From the NCBI RefSeq assembly GCF_002355335.1, contig NZ_AP014946.1, forward strand, positions 1,875,501-1,939,500: a stretch of 64,000 bases of DNA, read 5' to 3'. Positions 10,264 through 19,766 of this stretch are shown here, in pieces (position 1 is the stretch's first letter; each line of letters starts with the position of its first letter). The translations under genes and the position numbers were made by a program. Under the pieces are notes generated by a model. That model searched no databases and was not told where the DNA came from. It saw only the letters and a list, made by a program, of their open reading frames with translations. Origin of the DNA: Variibacter gotjawalensis. Lineage in GTDB: Bacteria > Pseudomonadota > Alphaproteobacteria > Rhizobiales > Xanthobacteraceae.

Positions 10264-11375
10264 TGCGGCCCGACGCGCGGCCGTTGGTTCTGCTGGCTGC
10301 CGGCGGAACCGGCGGGCACTTGTTTCCGGCCGAAGCGCTGGCGAATGCGCTCGGCAAGCGCGGCGTTCTGGTCGATCTCGCGACCGACGAACGCGCCGTG
10401 CACTACGGCTCCGTTTTCCCGGCGCGCGAAACCCACATCATCCCGAGCGAAACGCTACGCGGCCGCGATCCGATTTCGATCGCAAAGATGGTGACGAAAC
10501 TCGGCCTCGGTTTCGCGAAGGCTTACGGCATGCTCGGGCGCGTCAAGCCGAGTGCGGTCGTCGGCTTCGGCGGTTACCCGACGTTGCCGCCGATGTGGGC
10601 CGCGCGGGCGCGCAAAATTCCGACGATCATTCACGACGCCAACGCCGTGATGGGCCGCGCCAACCGCATGCTGGCGGATCGCGCGTCCGCGATCGCGACG
10701 AGCTTCCCGGATGTTGCGGCGAAAAATCCGCAATGGGCCGGCAAGGCGACGCTCACCGGCAATCCGGTTCGGCCTGCGGTGCTTGCCGCAGCCGAAACGC
10801 CGTACCCGGCCGTCGATGGGCCGCTGCGGATCATCGTGACCGGCGGCAGCCAGGGCGCGCGCATCATGTCCGACATCGTGCCGCCGGCGATCGAGCATCT
10901 CGACCCGACAATCCGCGCGCGGCTTACCGTCGTGCAGCAGGCCCGCAAGGAAGATATCGAGCGCGTCCGCCAAGCTTACGCAGCCTACGGCGTGCCGGCG
11001 GAAGTCGCGCCGTTCTTCCCGGACCTGCCGGCCCGCATCGCGTCCGGCCACATCGTGGTGTCGCGCGCGGGAGCGTCGACCGTGTCGGAACTGGCCGTGA
11101 TCGGCCGCCCGTCGATCCTGGTGCCTCTGCCGCATGCACTCGACCAAGACCAGCTCGCCAACGCCAACGTGCTCGCCGGGGCGGGCGGCGCCATCGTGAT
11201 GCCGCAGGCGGATTTCACCCCGGATCGGCTGGCCGACGAGATCAACATCCTGGCACGCGCGCCGGAGCGGCTCACACGTATGGCGGCGGCAGCCAAAAGC
11301 GCCGGCTTCAGCGACGCAGCGGAGCGCCTCGCCGAACTGGTGCTGCGCGTCGCCGGCATGCGGCCAAATTCCTAA
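10263..11375 (+). CDS. murG: Lipid II synthase MurG (UDP-GlcNAc transferase)
   Basis: 370 aa from ATG 10263; the frame is open further upstream, but that part is shadow within ftsW. A GT28 glycosyltransferase at the inner face of the membrane that converts lipid I to lipid II. AAGGTGGHLFPA (about 12-23) is the N-terminal glycine loop, followed by VVGFGGYPTLPP, HDANAVMGRANRML, VTGGSQGARIMS and SRAGASTVSEL in the UDP-GlcNAc-binding half. Intact and of normal length. Confidence 0.97.
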   Translation: MRPDARPLVLLAAGGTGGHLFPAEALANALGKRGVLVDLATDERAVHYGSVFPARETHIIPSETLRGRDPISIAKMVTKLGLGFAKAYGMLGRVKPSAVVGFGGYPTLPPMWAARARKIPTIIHDANAVMGRANRMLADRASAIATSFPDVAAKNPQWAGKATLTGNPVRPAVLAAAETPYPAVDGPLRIIVTGGSQGARIMSDIVPPAIEHLDPTIRARLTVVQQARKEDIERVRQAYAAYGVPAEVAPFFPDLPARIASGHIVVSRAGASTVSELAVIGRPSILVPLPHALDQDQLANANVLAGAGGAIVMPQADFTPDRLADEINILARAPERLTRMAAAAKSAGFSDAAERLAELVLRVAGMRPNS

Positions 11376-11419
11376 ACTTGACCCATTGCGCGTTCTTCGC
11401 CATGGCGTGGTGAAAGGGA

Positions 11420-11507
11420 GCATTTTCAAGTGAAGTGGATACCGGTTCACGTCAAGAAAATGCGACAACTCAAGAATCGAGACTCTCGCTTTGATTCCAT
11501 CAAAGCG
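11420..11507. repeat. Double palindromic intergenic element upstream of murC
   Basis: GCATTTTC (11420-11427) pairs with GAAAATGC (11456-11463) around GTGGATACCGGTTCAC; further on CGCTTTGAT (11487-11495), loop TCC, ATCAAAGCG (11499-11507) is a perfect 9-bp hairpin. The first part resembles a rhizobial mosaic element seen repeatedly in Bradyrhizobiaceae; the family name is from memory. It lies between murG and the murC ribosome-binding site (GAGGA, 11521-11525). Confidence 0.75.
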
Positions 11508-11532
11508 GGATAGGCTCGAAGAGGATGAAATC

Positions 11533-12945
11533 ATGAAGCTGCCGCGCGAACTCGGCCCGATCCATTTCATCGGCATTGGTGGCATCGGCATGAGCGGCAT
11601 CGCCGAAGTGCTCGCCAATCTCGGCTACACGGTGCAGGGCTCGGACGCCTCCGACAGCGCTAACGTGAAGCGCCTGCGCGAGCGCGGCGTCTCGGTCGCG
11701 GTCGGTCACGATGCGAAGAATATCGGCGAGGCCGCCGTGGTGGTCGTCTCGACCGCGATCAAGCGCGACAATCCTGAACTGGTCGCTGCGCGCGCCGCGC
11801 GCCTGCCGGTCGTCCGCCGCGCCGAGATGCTTGCCGAGCTGATGCGCCTCAAGCACGCGATTTCGGTCGCCGGCACGCATGGCAAGACGACGACGACCTC
11901 GATGGTCGCGACGCTGGTTGAAGCCGGCGGCTTCGATCCGACCGTTATCAACGGCGGCATCATCAACGCTTACGGCACCAATTCGCGCCTCGGGGCCGGC
12001 GAATGGATGGTGGTCGAGGCGGACGAGTCCGACGGCACGTTCCTCAAGCTGCCGTCCGACATCGCGATCGTGACGAACATCGACGCCGAGCATCTCGATC
12101 ACTTCAAGACTTTCGCGGCCGTGCAGGAAGCTTTTCGAGCCTTCGTCGAGAATCTGCCGTTCTACGGTTTCGCCGTAATGTGCACAGATCATCCGATCGT
12201 GCAGCGAGTCGTCGGCCGCATCGAGGATCGCCGCATCGTAACCTACGGCGAGAACCCGCAGGCGGACGTGCGCCTCGTCGATCTCGTCAACGAAAGCGGC
12301 CAGCAGCGTTTCTCGATCCTGTTCCGCGATCGCGCCGGCGAAACCGTGCATCGCATCGACAATCTCGTGCTGCCGATGCCGGGTCGCCACAATGCGCTCA
12401 ACGCCACGGCTGCGATTGCGGTGGCGCATGAGATGAAGGTGCCGGACGAAGCGATCCGCAAGGCGCTCGGCGGTTTCGGCGGCGTCAAGCGCCGCTTTAC
12501 GAAGACAGGCGAGTGGAACGGCATCACGGTGATCGACGACTACGGCCATCATCCGGTCGAAATCGCGGCGGTGCTCAAAGCCGCGCGCGAGTCGACAAAG
12601 GGACAAGTCATCGCCGTCATGCAGCCGCATCGCTACACGCGTCTGCAGTCGCTGTTCGAGCCGTTCTCGACCTGCTTCAACGATGCCGATGCGGTCGTCA
12701 TCGCGGATGTTTACGCGGCCGGCGAAGCGCCGATCGACGGCATCAACCGCGATTCTCTGGTGGCCGCGGTTCGTGCGCGGGGGCATCGCCAAGTCATCGG
12801 CCTCGATGGGCCGCAGCAGCTCGCCTCGATCGTGAAACGCCTCGCTCAGCCGGGCGATTATGTCGTGCTGCTCGGCGCCGGCAACATCACGCAGTGGGCT
12901 TACGCGTTGCCGGAAGAACTCGCCGCGAGCGAGCGCGCCGCGTAA
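11533..12945 (+). CDS. murC: UDP-MurNAc:L-alanine ligase MurC
   Basis: 470 aa from ATG 11533, chosen because GAGGA lies 7 nt upstream; an upstream in-frame ATG at 11491 would begin inside a repeat hairpin. MurC adds the first residue, L-Ala, to UDP-MurNAc. N-terminal [15 protein letters not shown], the ATP loop GTHGKTTTT at 114-122, [10 protein letters not shown] and [10 protein letters not shown] are diagnostic. A 190-base repeat-bearing gap separates it from murB. Confidence 0.97.
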   Translation: MKLPRELGPIHFIGIGGIGMSGIAEVLANLGYTVQGSDASDSANVKRLRERGVSVAVGHDAKNIGEAAVVVVSTAIKRDNPELVAARAARLPVVRRAEMLAELMRLKHAISVAGTHGKTTTTSMVATLVEAGGFDPTVINGGIINAYGTNSRLGAGEWMVVEADESDGTFLKLPSDIAIVTNIDAEHLDHFKTFAAVQEAFRAFVENLPFYGFAVMCTDHPIVQRVVGRIEDRRIVTYGENPQADVRLVDLVNESGQQRFSILFRDRAGETVHRIDNLVLPMPGRHNALNATAAIAVAHEMKVPDEAIRKALGGFGGVKRRFTKTGEWNGITVIDDYGHHPVEIAAVLKAARESTKGQVIAVMQPHRYTRLQSLFEPFSTCFNDADAVVIADVYAAGEAPIDGINRDSLVAAVRARGHRQVIGLDGPQQLASIVKRLAQPGDYVVLLGAGNITQWAYALPEELAASERAA

Positions 12946-13009
12946 CTCGGTTCGTTTGGCGTGGCTTCACGCCATTCTTGGCGTCATGGTTCGGACTTGC
13001 GTCAGTCTC

Positions 13010-13103
13010 CGTCATGGCCCGGCTTGTCCGGGCCATCCACGTCTTTCTTTTCGAAGCACCAGAAAGTAAGACGTGGATGGCCCGCATGAAGCGGGCCATG
13101 ACG
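13010..13103. repeat. Long imperfect palindrome between murC and murB
   Basis: CGTCATGGCCCG (13010-13021) pairs with CGGGCCATGACG (13092-13103); inside, CCATCCACGTCTT pairs with AAGACGTGGATGG. The whole segment could form one long hairpin of roughly 40 bp with interruptions. This GTCATGGCCCG...GGCCATGAC type is common in alphaproteobacterial intergenic DNA. No coding potential. Confidence 0.75.
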
Positions 13104-13134
13104 GAATTCTGGATTGCGCGCAGCGAACTCAACC

Positions 13135-14058
13135 ATGGCGTTTCCTGACATCATCGCAGATCTGAAAGCCGCCGCGCCGGAAACACGCGGGCGCTTGCTC
13201 GCGAACCAGTCGCTCGCGGAATTCACGTGGTTCCGCGTCGGCGGTCCCGCGCAGGTGCTCTTCACGCCGGCGGATGAAGACGATCTCGCTTATTTTCTCG
13301 CACATCTCGACGCGGCGATACCCGTCACGGTGATCGGCGTCGGTTCGAACCTCATCGTGCGTGACGGCGGTATCGCGGGCGTCGTGATTCGCCTGGCGCC
13401 CAAGGGTTTCGGCGCTGTCAGCGTCAATGGCGATGTGATCGAAGCGGGCGCAGCGGCGCTCGACAAGCGCGTCGCGACTGTTGCGGGCGAGGCGGGGCTC
13501 GCCGGTCTCGAATTCATGGTCGGCATTCCAGGCTCGGTCGGCGGCGCGCTGCGCATGAATGCGGGCGCGCATGGCCGCGAGACGAAGGATGCGCTCGTCA
13601 GCGCGCGCGCGGTGACGCGGCGGGGCGAGAAAATCACCATCGACAACGCCGGCATGGGCTTCTCGTATCGTAAGAGCACGGTGCCGACCGATCATATCTT
13701 CACGGCGGGACTTTATCGTGGCACGCCGGAAGCGAAAGATGCAATTGCGGCGCGTATGGCCGAAGTGACGGCGCACCGCGAAGCCGCGCAGCCGATCCGC
13801 GAGAAGACCGGCGGCTCGACGTTCAAGAATCCGCCCGGTAATAGCGCGTGGAAAGTCGTCGATGCCGCGGGCTGCCGTGGCCTCATCGTCGGCGGCGCGC
13901 AGGTGTCGGAGATGCACTGCAATTTTTTGATCAACCGCGGCAATGCCACGGCGGCCGATATCGAGAATCTGGGCGAAGAAGTGCGCCGCCGTGTGCGCGA
14001 GCACTCGGGCGTAGCGCTCGAGTGGGAGATCAAGCGGATCGGTGAAGCGAAACGTTAA
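13135..14058 (+). CDS. murB: UDP-N-acetylenolpyruvoylglucosamine reductase MurB
   Basis: 307 aa from ATG 13135; seven further in-frame residues upstream come from the repeat arm and are not MurB-like. A FAD-dependent cytoplasmic reductase making UDP-MurNAc. FAD-binding motifs TWFRVGGPA (31-39), [12 protein letters not shown] (68-79) and [18 protein letters not shown] (130-147) are visible, as is GSTFKNP with the proton-donor serine of type II MurB. Downstream, dcw continuity is broken by an inverted TRAP transporter cassette. Confidence 0.96.
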   Translation: MAFPDIIADLKAAAPETRGRLLANQSLAEFTWFRVGGPAQVLFTPADEDDLAYFLAHLDAAIPVTVIGVGSNLIVRDGGIAGVVIRLAPKGFGAVSVNGDVIEAGAAALDKRVATVAGEAGLAGLEFMVGIPGSVGGALRMNAGAHGRETKDALVSARAVTRRGEKITIDNAGMGFSYRKSTVPTDHIFTAGLYRGTPEAKDAIAARMAEVTAHREAAQPIREKTGGSTFKNPPGNSAWKVVDAAGCRGLIVGGAQVSEMHCNFLINRGNATAADIENLGEEVRRRVREHSGVALEWEIKRIGEAKR

Positions 14059-14092
14059 TCGCCACCGTCTCGTACGGCAATGAGTCTCTCGG

Positions 14093-14245
14093 CTGTCATC
14101 CCGGAAACCGCAAGTCGCGTAGCGACGCGGCTATCCGGGATCTATGTACCCCAAACTCAAACAGGGATACGGGGATCCCGGATCGGCTTCCGGCTCGCGC
14201 AGCGCGCTTTTGCGCGCCGCGAGCGGTCGCCGTCCGGGATGACAG
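14093..14245. repeat. GTCATCCCGG-type palindromic repeat, copy 1
   Basis: CTGTCATCCCGG at 14093-14104 and its complement CCGGGATGACAG at 14234-14245 bound a 153-bp segment with an internal second palindrome (ATCCGGGATC ... GATCCCGGAT). Copies of the same design occur at 16499, 33356 and 44712. It separates convergent murB and the TRAP permease. Confidence 0.8.
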
Positions 14246-14259
14246 CCCCGTTGATTTGA

Positions 14260-16449
14260 CTACGCCGCCGCAGGCTCGCGCTTGCCGCGCATCCACTGCA
14301 TCACCAGCACGCCGACGCCGACGAGTAATCCGGCCGTCGCCGTGTAGCTGATGTCATGCCCCGTGATCCGCTCCGCGATGGCTTCGAGGATGCTCGGGAA
14401 AACCAGCAGCATGCCCGAAAGGATCAGCAGCCCGCGCTCCACTGTCGTCGTCTGACGCAGCGCCCACCCTTGTGCCGCAGCCGCGAGTGCCGCGATGCCG
14501 GCCGCAGCCTTGATCGTGACCTCGACGACATCGACCCACGAGCCGCCCTTCGGAATCTGCAGCAGCAAGCCGACACCCTGCGGATCGAGCACGAAAACGA
14601 ACGGCAACAGAAAAGCCGGCATCGTGTATTTCCACGCCTGCAGCGTCGTCTTGTAGGGATCGCCGCCCGTCACCGCAGCGGCCGCGAACGGCGACAGCGC
14701 GGTCGGCGGCGACACTTCGGAGAGCACCGCGTAGTAGAAGATGAACATATGCGCTGCGTAGTCCGGCACGCCGAGCTTGATCAGCGCCGGCGCCGCGATA
14801 ACGGCGCACATGATGTACGACGCCGTCACCGGCACCGCGAGGCCGACGATCCACACGATCGCGGCGGTGTAGAGTGCGGTGAGCACGCGGTTGCCTGCCG
14901 CATAGCCGATGATGATGTCTGCAAAGCGCTGCGCGAGACCCGTCAGCGTAACGACGCCGACGATGATGCCGGCCGCCGCGCAGGTCGCCGCGACGTTGAG
15001 CACGCCGGTCGTGCCGTCGCGCATCGCGGCGGCTAGCTTCTTCGTCGGCGGCGAAAGCTCGGGTTTTGCAAGGCCGATATAAGCCGCGATGACGAGCGGG
15101 ACGAAGACGAGGATGTAGTTATTCTCCAGCACCCACTCGGGCAGCTTCACGTTGAGAAGCTGCAGCACGACGACGGCGATCGAGACGAGCAGGGGCGCCG
15201 CGACCCAGCGCGGGATCAGCGTCGTGTCGGTGCGCAGCGCGCTTGCCGCGATGGCGAGCACGGTTGCCCAGAAAACCGAGAGCACCGGTGAGAAGCCGAG
15301 CAGCATGAAGATGATGATCGAGATCAGCGAACCGAAGTGAAACCAATAGTTCTTCGTGATCTGCCAGAGGCGGCCGCGCTCGATCATGAGTTCGCCGGCG
15401 CCGCCGATCTTGCGTGCGTCGACTTCCACCATCGCGAGGATCGCGAAGTAGTAGAGGACGGTCGGGATCATCGCCATCATGATCACGTCGAAATACGAGA
15501 TCTTCAGAAACTCGGCGATGAGGAAGGCCGCAGCGCCAAGCACCGGCGGCGAGATGATCGCGCCGAGGCCGCCGGCCGCGAGCAGGCCACCCGCCGCGTT
15601 CTTTTCGTAGCCGGCTTTTTCCAGCAGCGGATACGCGACGGTGCCGATCGTCACCGTCGTCGCAACGCCCGAACCCGAAGGTCCGCCGAGCAGGAACGAT
15701 GAGAGGACGACGGCGCGCCCCGCCGCGTTGCGGCGCCCGCCCATCGCGGCGAACGAGAAGTCTATGAAGAACTGGCCGGCGCCGGATTGCTGCAGCACCG
15801 CGCCGAAGATCGTGAACAGAATGATGAGGCTCGACGAGACGTCGACCGTGGTGCCGAAGATGCCTTCGAGCGTCATGTAAAGATGCGCGACGAGGTCCTC
15901 GAGCGGGAAGCCACGATGCGTCCACGGCTGCGGCAGATAGTTGCCGTAGAGCGCGTAGAGCAGGAACACGATGGCGACGCTCGGCATGATCCAGCCGGTG
16001 GCGCGGCGCGTTGCTTCAAGCAGCAGAACGATGAGTACGACACCGACGATCCAGTCGGTCGTCGTCGGCATCGTCGCGCGGTCGCCGAAGTAAGCACCCT
16101 GGCTTAGCATGTAGCAGATGGTGCCCATGCTCGCGAAAGCGAACAGATAATCCCACCAGCGGATGCGATTGCGGAATCGCTGCGCCATCGGGAACAGCAG
16201 GAAGCAGAGGAACAACACGAGGCCGACATGCATCGGCCGCAGCACATGCGCCGGAACGATCTCGTACGCTGCGTAAAGGTGGAAGAACGAAACCGCGATC
16301 GCGATCGCCGCGATGGCGGTGCCGATCCAGCCGCTGACGCGGTTGAATGAGCCTTCCTCTTCCTCGATGTATTTTTCGATCTTCTCGCGCGCGTCGGCCG
16401 ACAGCGCTTTCGTCGTCGCTTCGTCGAGCGTGTTCGGATTCGTTTCCAT
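14260..16449 (-). CDS. TAXI-type TRAP transporter, fused (DctQM-like) permease
   Basis: 729 aa inner-membrane protein with many hydrophobic helices. It resembles the fused 4TM/12TM TRAP permeases that pair with TAXI-family binding proteins and import small organic solutes using an ion gradient. An acidic N-terminus (EKIEKYIEEEEG) precedes the first helices; GPSGSGVATTVTIGT, the double-glycine-rich AAGGLLAAGGLGAIISPPVLGA-like region and SEVSPPTALSPFAAAAVTGGDP are typical of the M domain. A G-rich Shine-Dalgarno precedes ATG 16449. The binding-protein gene lies upstream on the same strand. The substrate cannot be read from sequence. Both genes are transcribed against the dcw cluster they interrupt. 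Confidence 0.92.
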   Translation of the reverse strand: METNPNTLDEATTKALSADAREKIEKYIEEEEGSFNRVSGWIGTAIAAIAIAVSFFHLYAAYEIVPAHVLRPMHVGLVLFLCFLLFPMAQRFRNRIRWWDYLFAFASMGTICYMLSQGAYFGDRATMPTTTDWIVGVVLIVLLLEATRRATGWIMPSVAIVFLLYALYGNYLPQPWTHRGFPLEDLVAHLYMTLEGIFGTTVDVSSSLIILFTIFGAVLQQSGAGQFFIDFSFAAMGGRRNAAGRAVVLSSFLLGGPSGSGVATTVTIGTVAYPLLEKAGYEKNAAGGLLAAGGLGAIISPPVLGAAAFLIAEFLKISYFDVIMMAMIPTVLYYFAILAMVEVDARKIGGAGELMIERGRLWQITKNYWFHFGSLISIIIFMLLGFSPVLSVFWATVLAIAASALRTDTTLIPRWVAAPLLVSIAVVVLQLLNVKLPEWVLENNYILVFVPLVIAAYIGLAKPELSPPTKKLAAAMRDGTTGVLNVAATCAAAGIIVGVVTLTGLAQRFADIIIGYAAGNRVLTALYTAAIVWIVGLAVPVTASYIMCAVIAAPALIKLGVPDYAAHMFIFYYAVLSEVSPPTALSPFAAAAVTGGDPYKTTLQAWKYTMPAFLLPFVFVLDPQGVGLLLQIPKGGSWVDVVEVTIKAAAGIAALAAAAQGWALRQTTTVERGLLILSGMLLVFPSILEAIAERITGHDISYTATAGLLVGVGVLVMQWMRGKREPAAA

Positions 16450-16498
16450 CTTGCCCCCGCGGCTTGCGCCGAAGTTATTTCAAGTGCGGCAAACTCGG

Positions 16499-16681
16499 CT
16501 GTCATCCCGGAAGACGCCAGCTCACGGCGTGCGGTTCGCTTTTGCGAACGGAGCACGCAGGCGAGCTGCGGCTATCCGGGATCCATGTATCCCTGCATGT
16601 GCTGGGTTACGTGGTTCCCGGCTCTCGCTTGGCTCGCTCTGCGCTTCGCGCCGCGAGCCACCCGCTCGGCCGGGATGACAG
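16499..16681. repeat. GTCATCCCGG-type palindromic repeat, copy 2
   Basis: CTGTCATCCCGG at 16499-16510 and CCGGGATGACAG at 16670-16681 bound a 183-bp segment, with GGGATCCATGTATCCCTG in the middle. It sits between the TRAP binding-protein gene and the permease gene, so it would form a strong hairpin in any shared transcript and may set the ratio of the two products (inference). Confidence 0.8.
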
Positions 16682-16703
16682 CTGCAGTGTGCGGTAGTCT
16701 TCG

Positions 16704-17681
16704 CTATTCGACTTTGATGCCGGCGTCCTTGAAGTATTTCAGCGCGGCCGGATGCCACGGCACGCCGGCGCGGTTCGTCGTCTGCCATTCCGGCTTGATG
16801 TTGAGTGCTTCCTTGTGGACGAGTGCAAGATCGTCGCGCTTCTCGATGATCAGCTTGGTGATCGCGTAAGCGAGATCGTCCGGCATGTCGTCGCGCACCG
16901 CGAGGATGTTCCAAACCGAGTTGTTCCGATTGTCCTTGTCCATCCCCTTGTACATCTCTTTGGGAATGACGGCTTCGGCGTAGAGCGGGCCGTATTTCTC
17001 GTTCATCTTCTTCGTCAGCTGCGCGATGTCGATCATCTTCAGTTTCACGTTCGGCGTCGCGCCGAGATCGGTGACGGCGGCTGTCGGCAGACCGCCGACC
17101 CAGAAGAACGCGTCGATCTTCCTATCCTTGATCGCGTTCACGCTCTCGGCGACGCCGAGACGTTCCTTGCGGATATCTTTTTCGTGGTTGAGACCGGCGG
17201 CCTCGAGCACGCGGTTGGCGTAAACTTCCGTCGCGCTGCCCGGCGATCCCGTCGAGACGCGGCGGCCTTTGAGATCTTCCGGCTTCTCGATGTTGGTGCC
17301 GTCGACCGTCACGAGATGCATGTGGTTCGGGTAGAGCACCGCGAGCGCGCGGATGCCGAGCTTCTGCGGGAATTTGTCTTTGCCGTTGACGGCGTCCCAC
17401 GCTGCGTCGACCTGCGTGAAGGCGATGTCCGCCTTGCCGGAGCCGACGAGCTGCAAGTTGGCGACCGAGCCGCCGGTGACCTGCGCGGTCGCCGAGAAGC
17501 CCGGCATTTCCTTGCCGATGATGTTTCCGAAGCCGCCGCCCATCGGATAGTAGACGCCGCCGGTGCCGCCGGTGGCGATGATGAGGGCCTTCGGTTGTGG
17601 CTGTTGAGCCTGCACGGCAAAGCCGGCCGCCATGGCGGCTGCCGCAACCACAGCTCCCGCTGCCCAAACGCGCACGCGCAT
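16704..17681 (-). CDS. TAXI family TRAP transporter solute-binding protein
   Basis: 325 aa from ATG 17681, chosen because AGGAG lies 6 nt upstream and a signal peptide starts there (MRVRVWAAGAVVAAAAMAAG, cleaved after about AVQAQ). Periplasmic receptor for the adjacent permease. IATGGTGGVYYPMGGGFGNI is the TAXI hallmark near the mature N-terminus; GRRVSTGSPGSATEVYANRVLEAAGL follows. A possible promoter on this strand has TTGACG at 17776-17771 with a weak -10 (CCTAAA, 17753-17748). Ligand unknown; glutamate or similar organic acids are known for some relatives. Confidence 0.93.
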   Translation of the reverse strand: MRVRVWAAGAVVAAAAMAAGFAVQAQQPQPKALIIATGGTGGVYYPMGGGFGNIIGKEMPGFSATAQVTGGSVANLQLVGSGKADIAFTQVDAAWDAVNGKDKFPQKLGIRALAVLYPNHMHLVTVDGTNIEKPEDLKGRRVSTGSPGSATEVYANRVLEAAGLNHEKDIRKERLGVAESVNAIKDRKIDAFFWVGGLPTAAVTDLGATPNVKLKMIDIAQLTKKMNEKYGPLYAEAVIPKEMYKGMDKDNRNNSVWNILAVRDDMPDDLAYAITKLIIEKRDDLALVHKEALNIKPEWQTTNRAGVPWHPAALKYFKDAGIKVE

Positions 17682-17922
17682 TGAAAATCTCCTGTCGTTC
17701 CCGTGTGTGGCCGCCCTTATTGCGGGCGTTTTTGATTTATCCGCCCATTTAGGCCCGGTGCGGGAGCGCTCGTCAAACGCATAAGTAGTAAATGGCAAAC
17801 AAGTGAACGGGGACGCCCGGGTGTGAGGCGAGCTCCGGTATCTCAACTTGGTTACGAATGCGCCTTAAGGTCGGCGCACTGATTCGCAGACTGCTGCTGC
17901 GGATGCGCGGGGATTTCTAAAG

Positions 17923-18843
17923 ATGGCGAAGCACGTTGCGGTTCTTTTCGGCGGATGGTCGTCCGAGCGGGAGGTTTCGCTGAGATCGGGCGCCTCCTGC
18001 GCCAAGGCCGCCGAAGAGCGCGGCTATCGCGTCACCCGCATCGATGTCGACCGCAACATCGCGGCCGTTTTGGCCGACGTAAAGCCGGATGTGGTGCTCA
18101 ATGTGCTGCACGGCCGTCCGGGCGAGGACGGCACGCTGCAGGGCATCCTCGAAGTCATGCAAATTCCTTACTCGCATTCCGGCGTTTTGGCCTCGTCGGT
18201 GGCCATGCAGAAGGATGTCGCGAAGGACATGTTCCGCGCCAAGGGGATTCCGGTCCCTCACGGCAGCGTCGTCTCGCGTTTCGATGCCGCCAAGGAGCAT
18301 CTGCTGCCGCGGCCCTACGTTCTCAAGCCGATCGCCGAAGGTTCGAGCGTCGGCGTCTTCATCGTCCGCGAGGATCAGGAACATCCTCCGCAGGAGCTCT
18401 ATCGGGACGACTGGAAGTTCGGCGATTTGATTCTCTGCGAGAAGTTCATCCCGGGCCGAGAATTGACCTGTGCGGTCATCGGAGACAGGGCCCTGGAGGT
18501 CACCGAGATCGTCCCGACGGTACGCTTCTACGATTACGAGGCGAAATACGCCGACGGCGGGTCCAAACACATCGTGCCCGCTCAAATTTTACCAAATGTT
18601 TACCAAGAGGCCCGAAGACTGGCAGCGGCGGCGCACAATGCGCTCGGATGCCGCGGTGTTAGTAGGACCGATTTCCGGTACGACGACAGCGTGGGGGGGA
18701 CGGCGGGACTTTATTGCCTCGAAGTCAACACCCAGCCCGGCATGACCGAGACGTCACTTGTGCCCGAATTGGCGGCGTATGCAGGTATTTCGTTCGGTGA
18801 GCTGGTTCAATGGATGATCGAGGACGCCTCGCTCAACCGCTGA
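17923..18843 (+). CDS. ddlB: D-alanine:D-alanine ligase DdlB
   Basis: 306 aa ATP-grasp enzyme making D-Ala-D-Ala for MurF. N-terminal VAVLFGGWSSEREVSLRSG, NVLHGRPGEDGTLQG, KPIAEGSSVGVF and the C-terminal metal/ATP motif EVNTQPGMTETSL are diagnostic. It resumes the dcw order after the TRAP insertion and has a 240-bp upstream region shared with the divergent binding-protein gene, so a promoter for ddlB-ftsQAZ is likely there. Its 3' end overlaps the ftsQ reading frame by 34 nt. Confidence 0.97.
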   Translation: MAKHVAVLFGGWSSEREVSLRSGASCAKAAEERGYRVTRIDVDRNIAAVLADVKPDVVLNVLHGRPGEDGTLQGILEVMQIPYSHSGVLASSVAMQKDVAKDMFRAKGIPVPHGSVVSRFDAAKEHLLPRPYVLKPIAEGSSVGVFIVREDQEHPPQELYRDDWKFGDLILCEKFIPGRELTCAVIGDRALEVTEIVPTVRFYDYEAKYADGGSKHIVPAQILPNVYQEARRLAAAAHNALGCRGVSRTDFRYDDSVGGTAGLYCLEVNTQPGMTETSLVPELAAYAGISFGELVQWMIEDASLNR

Positions 18844-19766
18844 CGCGGGGTCAGAGCCCTCGCGGCTCTGCGCCGGTACGCGGGTCCGGCTATCTAAACG
18901 CGCTCGCTCCTCAGATCGCCTGGTTCGACCGCACCAGCCTGCGCCTCGCCAAAAAAGTTGCCCGTTTCAAGCCGCGTTACATCGGCGTCGTCGCTTCGTT
19001 CGCGATCGTGCTCGCTTCGGCGACCTACGGCATGGTTCGTGGTGGTCACGTCGAGACGACGATGGAGGCGCTGCGCGATGTCCGCGATGCCGCCGCCAAC
19101 GCGGCCGGCTTCAAAATCGCTTCACTCGAGATCACCGGGCGCCGCCAGCTCTCGGAAGCCGAAGTGCTCGCGCTCGCCGGCATCACGGATCGCACATCGC
19201 TGCTGTTCCTCAGCGTCGACGATGCGCAGAGGAAACTCGAAGCGAGCCCGTGGGTCGCGCAGGCGACCATCCGCAAACTCTATCCCGGTCATCTCGATGT
19301 CACGATCACGGAACGCAACGCTTATGCGGTGTGGCAGCATTCCGGCGAGCTGCACGTTATCGCGGCCGACGGCACCGTGCTGGGTCCGCTCGGCGATCGC
19401 AAAATCACCGGTCTTCCGCTCGTCGTCGGTCCCGGCGCTGCAACGCGCGCACGCGCGATCGTGACCGCGCTTGAAGCGCAGCCGGTTCTGCGCGAACAAC
19501 TTCGCGCCGCCGTGCTCGTCGCCGAGCGCCGCTGGAATCTCAAACTCAAGAATGGCCTCGATGTGCGTTTGCCCGAAGCCGATTTCGAGCGCGCGCTCGA
19601 AACGCTCGTCGCGCTCGATCGCGATCGCAGAATTCTCTCGCGTGATCTGACGGCGATCGATCTCCGCGTTGCCGATCGAGTCACGGTCCGACTTTCGGAC
19701 GAAGCCGCGCAAGCGCGCGAACAGGCCGCAAAAGACGCGAAGAAAAAGAAGGGCGGCCCGGCATGA
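18810..19766 (+). CDS. ftsQ: Cell division protein FtsQ
   Basis: 318 aa from ATG 18810, which lies inside ddlB; a later start is possible because the first 30 residues (GQSPRGSAPVRGSG) are low-complexity. A bitopic divisome protein bridging FtsL/FtsB. One membrane helix at about 58-75, then the POTRA domain (FKIASLEITGRRQLSEAEVL) and the FtsQ beta domain (LYPGHLDVTITERNAYAVWQ, DGTVLGPL). A charged KDAKKKKGG tail ends it. The stop overlaps the ftsA ATG. Confidence 0.93.
   Translation: MDDRGRLAQPLTRGQSPRGSAPVRGSGYLNALAPQIAWFDRTSLRLAKKVARFKPRYIGVVASFAIVLASATYGMVRGGHVETTMEALRDVRDAAANAAGFKIASLEITGRRQLSEAEVLALAGITDRTSLLFLSVDDAQRKLEASPWVAQATIRKLYPGHLDVTITERNAYAVWQHSGELHVIAADGTVLGPLGDRKITGLPLVVGPGAATRARAIVTALEAQPVLREQLRAAVLVAERRWNLKLKNGLDVRLPEADFERALETLVALDRDRRILSRDLTAIDLRVADRVTVRLSDEAAQAREQAAKDAKKKKGGPA

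Noticed and set aside
14356-15036. 226-codon + strand frame opposite the TRAP permease
   Set aside because: Shadow frame; the minus-strand permease has consistent hydrophobic helices and family motifs.
12946-16703. Repeats considered as insertion sequence ends or a CRISPR array
   Set aside because: They are inverted (palindromic) rather than direct repeats, carry no transposase, no target duplication was seen and there are no regular spacers.
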